A model generated the notes under the pieces. It saw nothing but the letters and a program-made list of their open reading frames with translations, was not told the origin of the DNA and did no database searches. A stretch of 64,000 nucleotides of DNA, from NCBI RefSeq assembly GCF_005937885.2, contig NZ_CP042176.1, forward strand, positions 1,855,501-1,919,500, read 5' to 3'. Shown one piece after another: positions 46,413 through 55,965 of this stretch. How positions within the stretch are numbered: position 1 is the first letter of the stretch; every line of letters starts with the position of its first letter. The translations under genes were made by a program, and so were the position numbers. The DNA is from Bradyrhizobium sp. KBS0727. Its GTDB lineage: Bacteria; Pseudomonadota; Alphaproteobacteria; Rhizobiales; Xanthobacteraceae.

Positions 46413-47636
46413 TCAGAAATACGGACGTCGTTCGCGCTGGAGGAAGCCGAGCGTTTCAAGATCGATTTCCGGTACAGGTGGTCTGGCCAAGGCGATTGAA
46501 ACATCCGCGATGTTTGGCTTGCCTGTCACGGCATTTCGATCGGCCAGTGTTTTAGCGGCCGCGATGTGCAGGTCGGACATTGTATTGGATTGTGCGGCCT
46601 GCCAGCGATGGATCGCTAGCTTCATCGCAACCGGTCCTTCCCGGCGCAAGGTGGAAGGCGCGCAACCGAACGTTGCCCGGAATAGCCGATTGAAATGCGA
46701 GATGTCCGAAAAACCGCTTTCGGTCGCGACGGCGGTGATCGTCTTGTCGGAACTGGCGAGCAACCAGAGGCCATAGAACACCCGCAGATCGCGCGAAAAC
46801 TCCTGGATGCTCTTGCCGACCATCTTGCGGAAGATGCGTTCAAGCTGTCGCTTTGATAGGCCGACGCTGTGCGCGATATCGTCGACCTTTTGAGGCGTGC
46901 TGAGGTTCTGCTCGATCTGCAGCATTGCGCGGCGCACGCGGGGATCGTCGACCATGCCGACGCTCGGGGGCTGCGGCTGCGCGCCCGCGGCAGGGCGGGC
47001 AGTGTCGGTCACCATGATGTGCAGGCTTTTCTGCGCGTGGCCGGGCCCGAGATGGCGCTCGACCATCCATGCGCCGAGATCCAGCGCCGCAAGGCCGCCG
47101 GCGCAGGTAACGAACTTGCCGTCCTCGACAAACAACTGATCGGCAACCGGAATGATGTCGCCATAACGCTCGACCAGATCCTGGAAATGATACCAGCTGA
47201 CACAGCATCTGCGCCCGCTCATCAGCTTGGCTTCGACCAGCGCAAAGCTGCCGGTGCAGACGCCGGCGATCGACACGCCCTTTGCCGCCGCGTCGCGGAG
47301 AAATTCCAGGGTCTTGGGGTGATAGGTTGTATTGCGATCGATGAGTCCACCGATCACCACGATGTAATCAAACCGTTCGGGTTTGCTGAAAGTCTCCCAC
47401 GGCAACACTTGCAGACCGCAGCTCGCGGTGACGGGATTGAGATCAGGCGCCAATATGCTCCACGAACATCGTTCCGGCCGGCTTCGATCGCCCTCGTCGG
47501 CGGCCAGCCGCAGCAGATCCACAATCGCCGAAAATGCAATCAATGTGAAATTGGGGATGAGCACAAAGCCAACTGAAAGCTGCCGACGCGGGCCTTTTCC
47601 AGATGCGGAACTGTTGCTGGAGCGGAGATCTATCAT
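46413..47636 (-). CDS. GlxA-family AraC-type transcriptional regulator (DJ-1/PfpI domain)
   Basis: A 407-residue regulator. N-terminal DJ-1/PfpI domain (about 20-190, with the nucleophile-elbow region GVCTGSFALVEA) and a C-terminal AraC helix-turn-helix pair (about 235-335: DDIAHSVGLSKRQLERIFRKMVG and VATESGFSDISHFNRLFRATFGC), then a 70-residue tail. The architecture is that of GbdR/SouR-type regulators of betaine and sarcosine catabolism, which fits the neighbouring soxBDAG. Start at 47636 (MIDLRSSNSS); the ATG at 47696 gives 20 unlikely residues. Confidence 0.9.
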   Translation of the reverse strand: MIDLRSSNSSASGKGPRRQLSVGFVLIPNFTLIAFSAIVDLLRLAADEGDRSRPERCSWSILAPDLNPVTASCGLQVLPWETFSKPERFDYIVVIGGLIDRNTTYHPKTLEFLRDAAAKGVSIAGVCTGSFALVEAKLMSGRRCCVSWYHFQDLVERYGDIIPVADQLFVEDGKFVTCAGGLAALDLGAWMVERHLGPGHAQKSLHIMVTDTARPAAGAQPQPPSVGMVDDPRVRRAMLQIEQNLSTPQKVDDIAHSVGLSKRQLERIFRKMVGKSIQEFSRDLRVFYGLWLLASSDKTITAVATESGFSDISHFNRLFRATFGCAPSTLRREGPVAMKLAIHRWQAAQSNTMSDLHIAAAKTLADRNAVTGKPNIADVSIALARPPVPEIDLETLGFLQRERRPYF

Positions 47637-47732
47637 GGGCCTCGCATCAACGCTTGATCTGGTCGGGCAGTAAAGCACAACGATCAGATGCGTCAAAGCA
47701 AAAACCGGGCCAGCAACACGGGGATGACGGGA

Positions 47733-48452
47733 TTATTGGGCGCCGCCGAAATAGGCCCGCTGCACCTCTGCATCGGCAGCGAGCACCCCCGGCGTTCCGT
47801 GCACCACGATCTGTCCCTGAGAGAGCACATAACCGTAGTGCGAGATCGCCAGCGTCTGGTTGACGTTCTGCTCGACCAGCAGGACCGTCACTCCGGTGTC
47901 GTTGATGCGCCGGATGACGTTGAAATTCTCCTGCACGAACAGCGGCGAGAGGCCGAGCGAGGGCTCGTCGATGATCAGCAGCTTCGGCTCCGTCATCAGG
48001 CCGCGCCCGATCGAGACCATCGCCTGTTCGCCGCCAGACATCGTGCCGGCAAGTTGTTTGGCGCGCTCCTTCAGCCGCGGGAACGTCTCGTAGACCTTCT
48101 CCAGCTGCACCCGTGTCGCGTTTTCGGAACTGTTCAGATATCCGCCGACCCGCAGATTCTCTTCGACCGTCATCTTCGCAAAAATGCGCCGACCCTCGGG
48201 GATGCAGGCGATGCCGAGTCCGACAATCTCGTGGGTCTGCATGTGGTCGAGCGTGGCGCCCTCGAACGCAATGGAGCCCGCGCGCGGCGGCGTCAGCCGT
48301 AGGATCGAGCGGATCAGCGTCGATTTGCCGGCGCCGTTCGAGCCGAGGATGCAGGTGATGGTGCCGGGGACGACCTCGATCGACAGCCCCGACAGCACGT
48401 CGGCGCGGTCATAGGCAGTGTAGATGTCCTGAACGATCAGCCGGCCTGTCAT
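47733..48452 (-). CDS. livF: Branched-chain amino acid-type ABC transporter ATPase (LivF-like)
   Basis: A 239-residue ABC ATPase. Walker A is LGSNGAGKSTL, the signature is TMSGGEQAMVSIGRGLM and Walker B is LLIIDEPSLGLSP. The LivF type is shown by its order after LivG and by IARPG-free short length. Start at 48452 (MTGRLIVQ), overlapping the livG stop by 4 bases. Last gene of the livK-H-M-G-F order, which is the usual arrangement of the type. Confidence 0.93.
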   Translation of the reverse strand: MTGRLIVQDIYTAYDRADVLSGLSIEVVPGTITCILGSNGAGKSTLIRSILRLTPPRAGSIAFEGATLDHMQTHEIVGLGIACIPEGRRIFAKMTVEENLRVGGYLNSSENATRVQLEKVYETFPRLKERAKQLAGTMSGGEQAMVSIGRGLMTEPKLLIIDEPSLGLSPLFVQENFNVIRRINDTGVTVLLVEQNVNQTLAISHYGYVLSQGQIVVHGTPGVLAADAEVQRAYFGGAQ

Positions 48453-49240
48453 GACTGCCCCAGATAGGCTTCGCGGACCACCGGGTCGGCGGCGACGTCG
48501 CGGAATTTGCCTTCGCATATTTTCTTGCCGTAGTTCAGCACCACGCAGCGATCAGTTACCCGTTCGATCAGGCCCATTTCGTGTTCGACAATGATGATGG
48601 CCAGGCCGCCGAGCGATTTTCGAATACCGAGGATCTCGTCGACGACCTGATCGGTTTCGTCATGGGTCATGCCGGCGGAGGGCTCGTCCAGCAGCACGAG
48701 TTTCGGCTTGCCGATCAGCGCCCGGCAAATCTCGACGCGGCGGCGGTCGATCATGCCAAGCGAAATCGCCGGTTCAAACAGCTTGTCGGCGAGCGCAGGA
48801 TTGAACACGTGCAATAGCTCGCGGGCCTCTGCCGCGATCGCAAGCGCTTCGGCCGCGAATTCCTTGCGGCGGACCAGATTGTGCCACAACCCGTTACTGA
48901 GGCGTTTTTGCGCGCCGAGCGCGATGTTGTCGAACACCGACAAGGGAAGGCACAGGCGGGAGCGTTGAAACGTTCGCGCCAGCCCGTGGTTAGACAGGCT
49001 CTGCGCGCTGGCGGTGGTGATGTCGAGGCCTTCGAACCTGATGCTGCCCGCACTGGCGGAATAGACACCGCTGATGACATTCAGGAATGTGGTCTTGCCC
49101 GACCCGTTAGGGCCGATCAGGCCCAGTACTTCGCCATGACGAACGTCGATATCGAGTTCGTTCAGCGCCAGCAGGCCGCCGAAGCGCACCGTCAGTCCGC
49201 GGCTTTCGAGCAGGGTGTCGGGAGTGGAGGCTGCCGTCAT
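48449..49240 (-). CDS. livG: Branched-chain amino acid-type ABC transporter ATPase (LivG-like)
   Basis: A 263-residue ATPase with Walker A GPNGSGKTTF and Walker B LVLLDEPSAGM followed by the characteristic longer C-terminal tail (ILGIRKSLGGLAIIIVEHEMGLIERVTDRCVVLNYG). It drives uptake with LivF. The ATG at 49240 overlaps the livM stop by 1 base. It pairs with LivF in a heterodimer. Confidence 0.93.
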   Translation of the reverse strand: MTAASTPDTLLESRGLTVRFGGLLALNELDIDVRHGEVLGLIGPNGSGKTTFLNVISGVYSASAGSIRFEGLDITTASAQSLSNHGLARTFQRSRLCLPLSVFDNIALGAQKRLSNGLWHNLVRRKEFAAEALAIAAEARELLHVFNPALADKLFEPAISLGMIDRRRVEICRALIGKPKLVLLDEPSAGMTHDETDQVVDEILGIRKSLGGLAIIIVEHEMGLIERVTDRCVVLNYGKKICEGKFRDVAADPVVREAYLGQS

Positions 49241-50403
49241 CAGCGCGTCTCCATGCGCAGCGCACGCACGCGGCGCGCCACGAGGCCGTCGGGCCGCGCG
49301 ATCAGGATGATGATCACGAGAATGGCGTATAGCAGCAAGCGATATTCCTGGATGAATTGCAGTTTCTCGGGCAGCAGCACCACGATCAGCGCGGCCGGCA
49401 GGACACCCCAGCGATTGCCGATGCCGCCGAGGATGACGATCGACACCATCACCAGCGAGTCACCGAACGTGAAATTGGCGGGGGCGATGAAGCCGGTCAT
49501 CTTTGCGTAGACTGCGCCCATCAGGCCGGCGAGGAAATTGCCGAGCGTAAATGCAAGTATTTTCCAGGTGCCGATTCTGAGGCCGAAAACGGAGGCCGCG
49601 GTCTCGTCGAGGCGCACGACGTCGAGCCAGACGCCGATCCAGGATTTGTCGAGCAGGCCCGCCAGGATCATCGCCAATGCCGTCAGGACACCGGTCAGGA
49701 TCACGTAGTTGACATAGAATGAGAAGGTGAAGCCCAGGATGTGAAGATCGTTGGAAAAATTCCAGCCGAACAAATTGATTCCCGGAATCTTCAAGCCCTG
49801 CGGGCCGCCCAGCAGCTCGTTGGCGTCGAGGAAGACGTTGAACAGCACGCCGAAAGCCAGCGTCGTTAGCGCTGCATAATGTCCACGGGTGCGCAGCACC
49901 GGCAGGATCAGCAGCGAGCCGATGAAGACCGCGACCAGTCCGCCGCCAAGGAGAACCAGCGCATCGGGCAGGCCGCCCTTCTGGCCAAGCATCGCCGCGG
50001 TATAGCCGCCAGTGCCGACGAAGGCTGCGGCGGCGAAATTGGTCAATCCCGCATAGCCCATCTGAATCGTCAGGCCGATACAGACGGTGGCATAGATCAG
50101 GACCGTGGCCACCATCAGCAGGCCGAAATTATCATCCCGCAGAACGAACAGCACCGCCACGGCGGCGATCAGGATCAGGCCGCGCAGCAGCCATGGGTTT
50201 TCCGACGCCGCGGCCTCGGTCGCGGCGACGCCGCCGAAGCGCGCCGCCGCAAGGCAGATCGCGGCAATACCGGCCAGCGCAAGACCAAGAATTTTCTGGT
50301 TGTCGATCAGCACCAGCGTGGCCAGCGCCGCGGCGGCAAACGCCACCGCGGTGATCAAGGGCCAGACGGCGACCGGCTTATTCTGAGGGGAAGGTGCGGT
50401 CAT
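49240..50403 (-). CDS. livM: Branched-chain amino acid-type ABC transporter permease (LivM-like)
   Basis: A 387-residue inner-membrane permease with about ten helices. The conserved loop for the ATPase (DETAASVFGLRIGTWKILAFTLGNFLAGLMGAVYA) lies past the middle; GYAGLTNFAAAAFVGTGGY is the typical N-terminal segment. Overlaps livH by 4 bases and livG by 1. Confidence 0.93.
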   Translation of the reverse strand: MTAPSPQNKPVAVWPLITAVAFAAAALATLVLIDNQKILGLALAGIAAICLAAARFGGVAATEAAASENPWLLRGLILIAAVAVLFVLRDDNFGLLMVATVLIYATVCIGLTIQMGYAGLTNFAAAAFVGTGGYTAAMLGQKGGLPDALVLLGGGLVAVFIGSLLILPVLRTRGHYAALTTLAFGVLFNVFLDANELLGGPQGLKIPGINLFGWNFSNDLHILGFTFSFYVNYVILTGVLTALAMILAGLLDKSWIGVWLDVVRLDETAASVFGLRIGTWKILAFTLGNFLAGLMGAVYAKMTGFIAPANFTFGDSLVMVSIVILGGIGNRWGVLPAALIVVLLPEKLQFIQEYRLLLYAILVIIILIARPDGLVARRVRALRMETR

Positions 50404-51311
50404 ACTCGCTCGCTTCCCCGTTCGGCGAGCAGGCCGGTCGGCCGCCAGGTAATCAGCATGATGATCAGGACGAAAGCGAACACGTTCTTGTAGTCGCTCA
50501 TCGACGGGATCGCCGCGACCACGAAGGTCTGCAGACCGGCAAACAGGTAGCCGCCGACGATGGCGCCCCAGATATTGCCGAGGCCGCCGACGATCGCTGC
50601 GGTGAAGCCGATGACCGCGAGCAGCAGCCCCATGCCGTAATTGATCTCGCTGTAATAGAGGCCATAGATCGTGCCGGCGAAACCCGCGGTGATCGATCCC
50701 AGCGCGAAGGTCAGCGGGATCACCCGCGCGAAATTGATGCCCATGGTGCGCGCGGTCTCGACGTCTTCGGCGACCGCGCGCATCGCCAGCCCGAATTTGG
50801 TCCGGTTGATGATCCAGTAGACCACGCCGATCGAGGCGATCCCGGCAACGATCAGGATCAGCGCGTCAGTGCGGAAGAACGAACTGCCGATATTGAAGCC
50901 GCCGGAGGGCAGCAATTCGGGAAAGCGCTGCGGGTTGGTGCCGTTGGGGAAGAACAGCCGGATTGCCTCGCGCAGCACGGTGCCGACCATCATCGTCATC
51001 AGCAGCATGTTGAGCGGCGGCGCGTTGCGCAGCGGCATGATGAGGAAGTGCGAAATACCGGCTCCGGCCACCGCCGACAGCAGCATGGCTGCGGCAAACG
51101 CTGCAACGAATTGCATTGGGACCGATAGCCCCAATGAGTGCGTCGCCCAGACGGCGACAAGTCCTCCGAAGGCGCCGAGCGTGAGCACGTCGCCGTGGGA
51201 GAACTTGATGACGTTCATGACGCCGAAGAAAATCGTGAAACCCATGGCCACGAGGCCATAGATTGTCCCCTGCATCATGCCGTTGAGCAGGTGTTGGCCA
51301 ATCATGCCCAT
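50400..51311 (-). CDS. livH: Branched-chain amino acid-type ABC transporter permease (LivH-like)
   Basis: A 303-residue permease with about eight helices. GTIYGLVAMGFTIFFGVMNVIKFSHGDVLTLGAF is the signature start. EAA-like loop near MRAVAEDVETARTMGINFARVIPLTFALGSITAGFAG. It forms the channel with LivM. Confidence 0.93.
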   Translation of the reverse strand: MGMIGQHLLNGMMQGTIYGLVAMGFTIFFGVMNVIKFSHGDVLTLGAFGGLVAVWATHSLGLSVPMQFVAAFAAAMLLSAVAGAGISHFLIMPLRNAPPLNMLLMTMMVGTVLREAIRLFFPNGTNPQRFPELLPSGGFNIGSSFFRTDALILIVAGIASIGVVYWIINRTKFGLAMRAVAEDVETARTMGINFARVIPLTFALGSITAGFAGTIYGLYYSEINYGMGLLLAVIGFTAAIVGGLGNIWGAIVGGYLFAGLQTFVVAAIPSMSDYKNVFAFVLIIMLITWRPTGLLAERGSERV

Positions 51312-51335
51312 GGGATTCTTTCCTGCGTTGATGGC

Positions 51336-52520
51336 TCAGGGAAGGTTCTTGAGCTTACGCTTGCCTGCGGCGTATTCGCTGTCTTCCCAGACCACCCATT
51401 TGCCGTCCTGCACAACATATTTGGTGGTCAGCGGCGTGATATTCTGGCCGTGATCGTCGAAGGTGATCGGGCCGACGACGGACGGGCGGTCCTTCACATT
51501 GCCGAGGTCTTCGGTGATCTTGGCACGATCCGGACCGACCTTCTCGATCGTCTCCATCACCAGATTAGTGGCGATGAAGGCGAAGGGACCATAGGCTTCC
51601 GGCGGTTCGCTGTAACCGGCGGCCTTGTAGGCGTTGGTGAACATCTTGCCGCCCGGCATCTTCGTGATCGGCGGGCTGTCGAAGAAGGTCACGGTGCCTT
51701 CGGTAAGTTCAGGGCCGGCGGCGTTGATGAAGGCGTCGCCCATAATGCCGGAATTGCCCTCGAACTGCGCGTTGATGCCGAACTTCGCCATCTGCGTACG
51801 CAGGCGCGCGCCGAGTGGCGTCAGGCCGCCGAAATAAATGACTTCCGGATTGAGCTCCTTGATCTTGGTGAGTTCGGCGGAAAGGTCCTGCTGGTCCGGC
51901 GGCACGGAGAAGGTGCCGAGGATGTCATTGCCGTTTTCAAGCGTGAACTGGGTGAAATACTTGTTCATCGACTTGCCGTAGTCGGTGGAGTCCACGAAGG
52001 ATACGAACTTCTTGTAGCCGCGGGCCTTCATGAATTCGGCGCCGATGCGGTTCTGGCCGATCAGAATGCCGCTGACGCGGTGAACTTCGGGAAATTTGTT
52101 GGCGTAGGTGATTTCCGGCAGCACCGCCGCCCACACCACCATCGGCAGCTTGAAGCGGTTGAAGATGTCGACCGTGGCGATCGCGGTCGCCGAGCAGTAA
52201 TGCGGGACCGCGGCGACGATGGAGCGGTCCGAGGCGATCTTGGTGACGACCTGGACGCCGATGTTCGGCTTGCATTCGTCGTCGAGCACGACCAGTTCGT
52301 AGTCGTATTTGGTGTTCGGGTCGGCATTCATCAGTTTCACGGCCAGTTCGGCCGAATTGCGGCCGCCGATCCCGTGGGGGGACAGCGCGCCGGTGAGCGG
52401 TCCGACGAACGCGATCTTGACCTTGTCCTTGGCAAAAGCCGCGTCAAAGCCGCCAAAAGCGAGCGGTAACAAGCTCGCTGTGGCAAGTGCGGCGAAAGCT
52501 CGCTTGGTAATCGTCACCAT
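51336..52520 (-). CDS. ABC transporter solute-binding protein (branched-chain type)
   Basis: A 394-residue periplasmic binding protein, first gene of the liv operon. Signal peptide about 1-29 (FAALATASLLPLAFGGFDAAFA). VKIAFVGPLTGALSPHGIGGRNSAELAVKLMNADPN is the usual start of the mature part. With the neighbouring sarcosine genes it may bind a methylated glycine, betaine-like compound or peptide, but the ligand is not known. Divergent from the dipeptidase-like gene. Confidence 0.93.
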   Translation of the reverse strand: MVTITKRAFAALATASLLPLAFGGFDAAFAKDKVKIAFVGPLTGALSPHGIGGRNSAELAVKLMNADPNTKYDYELVVLDDECKPNIGVQVVTKIASDRSIVAAVPHYCSATAIATVDIFNRFKLPMVVWAAVLPEITYANKFPEVHRVSGILIGQNRIGAEFMKARGYKKFVSFVDSTDYGKSMNKYFTQFTLENGNDILGTFSVPPDQQDLSAELTKIKELNPEVIYFGGLTPLGARLRTQMAKFGINAQFEGNSGIMGDAFINAAGPELTEGTVTFFDSPPITKMPGGKMFTNAYKAAGYSEPPEAYGPFAFIATNLVMETIEKVGPDRAKITEDLGNVKDRPSVVGPITFDDHGQNITPLTTKYVVQDGKWVVWEDSEYAAGKRKLKNLP

Positions 52521-52651
52521 TGCTGATCTCCAAGATTATTCGAAGACCGAACGCTAGGCGGTCCCGGAAATCCCGAGCTAGCACGCACGCGCGCTTGGAC
52601 TTGGACGAATGCGCCATCCCGGGCCAATAGGCGCCGGGGGCGGCCCTGCGA

Positions 52652-52695
52652 CGCTTCTGTCCCAGTCCGATGGCGCGAATGTCCTATCGGCTGGA
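52652..52695. promoter_or_regulatory. Candidate AraC-type binding repeats in the liv / dipeptidase divergent promoter
   Basis: TGTCC occurs at 52658 and 52680, 22 bases apart (two helical turns), each followed by a CG-rich word (AGTCCGATGG, TATCGGCTGG). The word CGCTTCTGTCC at 52652-52662 recurs exactly at 54306-54316 upstream of soxB. This suits a GlxA/AraC regulator; inferred by eye. Confidence 0.4.
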
Positions 52696-52787
52696 TCGGC
52701 GCCGGCCGAACAATCGCGGCATTGAATAGATGCGACAACTTGTACGCACAGCCGCGGGCGTCGCGCAAGCCGCCGAAAGGAAACCAC

Positions 52788-53765
52788 ATGGCCTCAAATC
52801 TGCATGAGACGTCGGTTGTCATTGACGGACTGATCATCTCCGATTTCGGGCGTTCTGTCTTCGAGGACATGCGGAAGGGCGGCCTGACCGCCGCCAACTG
52901 CACCTGCTGCGTCTGGGAAGGCTTTACCGAAACGATGCGCAATGTGATGCGCTGGAAGGCCTGGTTTCGCGAACACGGCGACATCCTGAAGCAGGTTTAT
53001 ACCACCGCCGACATTCTGAAGGCCAAGGAAGAGGGCAAGACCGGCATCATCCTCGGCTGGCAGAACGTTACGGGGATCGAGGACCAGATCGGCTATCTCG
53101 GCCTGTTCAAAGAACTCGGCGTCGGCATCATCCAGATGGCCTACAACACCCAGAACCTGGTCGGCACCGGCTGCTACGAGACCAAAGACGGCGGTCTGTC
53201 GGATTTCGGCCGCGAGGTCGTCGCCGAGATGAACCGGCTCGGCATCCTCTGCGACCTCTCCCATGTCGGCGCAAAGACCAGCGAGGATGTGATTCTCGCC
53301 TCCAAGCAGCCGGTGGCCTATTCGCACTGCCTGCCGGCCGGTCTGAAGGCGCATCCGCGCAACAAGAGCGACGAACAGTTGAAATTCATCGTCGACCACG
53401 GCGGCTTCGTCGGCGTCACCATGTTTCCGCCGTTCCTGAAGCGCGGCCCGGCCGCCAATGTCGATGATTACGTCGAGGCGATCGAATACGTGATCGACAT
53501 CTGCGGCGAGGGCAATGTCGGCATCGGCACCGATTTCACGCAAGGGTACGGCCAGGAATTCTTCGACTGGATTACCCACGACAAAGGCTATGCCCGCCGC
53601 CTGACCAATTTCGGCGACGTCATCAATCCCGAAGGGCTGCGCACCATCGGCGAATGGCCGAACCTGACCGCGGCGATGGAAAAGCGCGGCTGGAAGGCCG
53701 CGCGCATCGAGGCGGTGATCGGCAAGAACTGGTTCAACCTGCTCCACACCGTGTGGGGAGCCTGA
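52788..53765 (+). CDS. Membrane (renal) dipeptidase-family protein with altered metal site
   Basis: A 325-residue TIM-barrel protein of the peptidase M19 family. The family normally starts with D-G-H-N-D, supplying two metal ligands; here it reads VVIDGLIISDFG (Asp13, Gly14, Leu15), so the first His is lost. CDLSHVGAKTSEDVI, YSHCLPAGLK and IGTDFTQGYGQ remain. Similar proteins sit beside betaine/dimethylglycine genes in Pseudomonas (memory). It may be a non-peptidase enzyme or a carrier of a changed metal site. RBS AAAGGA precedes the ATG at 52788. Confidence 0.88.
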   Translation: MASNLHETSVVIDGLIISDFGRSVFEDMRKGGLTAANCTCCVWEGFTETMRNVMRWKAWFREHGDILKQVYTTADILKAKEEGKTGIILGWQNVTGIEDQIGYLGLFKELGVGIIQMAYNTQNLVGTGCYETKDGGLSDFGREVVAEMNRLGILCDLSHVGAKTSEDVILASKQPVAYSHCLPAGLKAHPRNKSDEQLKFIVDHGGFVGVTMFPPFLKRGPAANVDDYVEAIEYVIDICGEGNVGIGTDFTQGYGQEFFDWITHDKGYARRLTNFGDVINPEGLRTIGEWPNLTAAMEKRGWKAARIEAVIGKNWFNLLHTVWGA

Positions 53766-53767
53766 TC

Positions 53768-54295
53768 ATGGGCAAGCCGCAGGTCGATATCCAGGTCGAC
53801 GACGCAACCGGCCGCTGGTCGGTCGATGCGCTGCCGATGATCCTGGTGCCGCAACACTTCTATCTCAACAACCACTATGCCGTCGAAGCGGCTTTGGGCG
53901 CGGAAAAGCTGGAAGCGGTGCTGCGGCCGGCCGGACATCGCTCGGCCTATTTCTGGTGCGAAAAGGAGGCCGCGCATCACGGCATGAGCGGTATCGAGGT
54001 GTTTCACCACTACATGCGGCGTATCACGCAGCGCGGCTGGGGCCAGTTCGAGGTGCTCGATGTCGCGCCGGAGGCCGGCACCGCGCATGTGCTGCTGGGC
54101 AACTCCGCCATGGTCGACGAGGCCCATCGCAACAGTGGCCGCAAGCTTTGCTACATGTTCGCGTCGTGGCTCGAAGGCTCGCTGGAATATGTCGCCGCGA
54201 GCGCCGGCCGGAAGCAGACCCTGACGGCCCGTGAAGTCTATTGCCAGGCCGAAGGCACCCACGACCACTGCCTGTTCGAGGTCACGCCGGTCTAG
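53768..54295 (+). CDS. DUF5943/V4R-like protein
   Basis: A 175-residue protein 2 bases after the dipeptidase-like stop, clearly co-translated. It has a V4R-like C-terminal part with [14 protein letters not shown], which could bind a small ligand or metal, and an N-terminal segment [25 protein letters not shown]. Homologues sit next to the same dipeptidase-like gene in Pseudomonas betaine clusters (memory). The function is unknown; a sensory or chaperone role is possible. Confidence 0.8.
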   Translation: MGKPQVDIQVDDATGRWSVDALPMILVPQHFYLNNHYAVEAALGAEKLEAVLRPAGHRSAYFWCEKEAAHHGMSGIEVFHHYMRRITQRGWGQFEVLDVAPEAGTAHVLLGNSAMVDEAHRNSGRKLCYMFASWLEGSLEYVAASAGRKQTLTAREVYCQAEGTHDHCLFEVTPV

Positions 54296-54305
54296 GGCCG
54301 GATGT

Positions 54306-54316
54306 CGCTTCTGTCC
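54306..54316 (+). promoter_or_regulatory. Repeat of the CGCTTCTGTCC word upstream of soxB
   Basis: The same 11 bases occur at 52652-52662 in the liv/dipeptidase promoter. It lies 78-88 bases before the soxB ATG and could be a shared regulator site; no 22-base partner is seen here. Confidence 0.3.
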
Positions 54317-54393
54317 TACCCGCACGGCTGCCGCATGCTCGCCGAACCGGCGTCGAGGCGGCAGTATGGCCCTTCATGGTGAGAGCCGCCCCG

Positions 54394-55644
54394 ATGCAAA
54401 ACTATTCCGCGTTTTCATTGTTCAAACAGGCGCTTGGCGGTCATGCCGGGTGGCAGCGGCAGTGGCGTTCGCCGGAGCCCAAGGCAGAATACGACGTCAT
54501 CATCGTCGGCGCAGGCGGCCATGGCCTCGCGACCGCGCATTATCTCGCCAAGGAACACGGCATCACCAATGTCGCGGTGCTCGAGAAGGGCTGGCTCGGC
54601 GGCGGCAACACCGGCCGCAACACCACGATCATCCGCTCCAACTACCTGTTCGACGAAAGCGCCGCGCTTTACGAACATGCGCTGAAGCTGTGGGAAGGCC
54701 TGTCGCAAGATCTCAACTACAACGTCATGTATTCGCCGCGCGGCGTGCTGATGCTGGCGCACAACATCTACGACGTGCAGAGCTTCAAGCGTCACGTTCA
54801 CGCTAATCGCCTTAACGGCATCGACAATGAATGGCTGAGCGCGGAGGAGTGCAAGGAGTTCTGCCCGCCGCTGAACATCGGCGCGATGCGCTATCCGATT
54901 CTCGGCGGCGCCCTGCAGCGGCGCGGCGGTACCGCGCGCCACGACGCGGTGGCCTGGGGCTATGCCCGCGCCGCCGACGCCCGCGGTGTCGACATCATCG
55001 AGAATTGCGAGGTCACTGGGATTCGCCGCGGCGTCAACGGCGCGGTCGAAGGCGTCGAGACCTCCCGCGGTTTCATTCGTGCCAAAAAGGTTGGCGTTTC
55101 AGCCGCGGGCCATACCAGCGTTGTGCTCGGTATGGCCGGCGTTCGCCTGCCGCTGGAGAGCTATCCACTGCAGGCGCTGGTGTCCGAGCCGGTCAAGCCG
55201 GCGTTCCCCTGCGTGGTGATGTCCAACACCATCCATGCTTACATCTCGCAGTCGGACAAGGGCGAGATGGTGATCGGCGCCGGCACCGACGCCTACACCT
55301 CCTATTCGCAGCGCGGTGCGCTGCATATCGCCAGCCACACGCTGGATGCGATCTGCGAGCTGGTGCCGATGTTCCGTCGGCTGCGCATGCTGCGCAACTG
55401 GGGCGGCATCGTCGACGTGACGCCGGATCGTTCGCCGATCATCGCCAAGACGCTGGTCCCCGGGCTCTACGTGAATTGCGGCTGGGGTACCGGCGGATTC
55501 AAGGCGACACCGGGCTCCGGCAACGTGTTCGCCTGGACCATCGCCAGGGACGAGCCGCACCGGATCAATGCGCCCTTCACCATCGAACGTTTCCGCGACG
55601 GCATCCTCATCGACGAGGCCGCCGCCGCCGCCGTCGCCCATTAA
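54394..55644 (+). CDS. soxB: Sarcosine oxidase subunit beta
   Basis: A 416-residue FAD/FMN-binding subunit of heterotetrameric sarcosine oxidase, which demethylates sarcosine to glycine with formation of 5,10-methylene-THF. Rossmann motif [19 protein letters not shown] at about 34-52, then [17 protein letters not shown]. His183 in [11 protein letters not shown] is a candidate for the covalent FMN link of the family (inference). The end [16 protein letters not shown] is typical. Start at 54394 ([10 protein letters not shown]). Confidence 0.96.
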   Translation: MQNYSAFSLFKQALGGHAGWQRQWRSPEPKAEYDVIIVGAGGHGLATAHYLAKEHGITNVAVLEKGWLGGGNTGRNTTIIRSNYLFDESAALYEHALKLWEGLSQDLNYNVMYSPRGVLMLAHNIYDVQSFKRHVHANRLNGIDNEWLSAEECKEFCPPLNIGAMRYPILGGALQRRGGTARHDAVAWGYARAADARGVDIIENCEVTGIRRGVNGAVEGVETSRGFIRAKKVGVSAAGHTSVVLGMAGVRLPLESYPLQALVSEPVKPAFPCVVMSNTIHAYISQSDKGEMVIGAGTDAYTSYSQRGALHIASHTLDAICELVPMFRRLRMLRNWGGIVDVTPDRSPIIAKTLVPGLYVNCGWGTGGFKATPGSGNVFAWTIARDEPHRINAPFTIERFRDGILIDEAAAAAVAH

Positions 55645-55662
55645 GCGCAGGACTTCGCGATC

Positions 55663-55965
55663 ATGCTTCTCATCACCTGTCCTCATTGCGGTCCGCGCGC
55701 CGAGCTGGAATTCAGCTATGGCGGCGAGGCGCATATCGCGCGCCCCGTCGATCCCTCCGGCCTCGACGACGAGGCCTGGGCGACCTTCCTGTACATGCGC
55801 TCCAATCCGAAGGGCATTCACGCTGAGCGCTGGCGGCATCTGCACGGCTGCGGCCGCTTCTTCAACGTGCTGCGCGACACCATCAGCGACACCATCGCGA
55901 CCACCTATCCCGCCGGGCAGCCACGCCCCGAGCTATCGTCCGATGGCAAGGAGACCGCGCGATGA
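55663..55965 (+). CDS. soxD: Sarcosine oxidase subunit delta
   Basis: A 100-residue zinc-binding subunit. CPHCGPRAELEFSYGGEAH and HLHGCGRFFNVLRDT carry the metal ligands (Cys6, Cys9, His and Cys near 60). It sits 18 bases after soxB and overlaps soxA by 4 bases. Confidence 0.96.
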   Translation: MLLITCPHCGPRAELEFSYGGEAHIARPVDPSGLDDEAWATFLYMRSNPKGIHAERWRHLHGCGRFFNVLRDTISDTIATTYPAGQPRPELSSDGKETAR

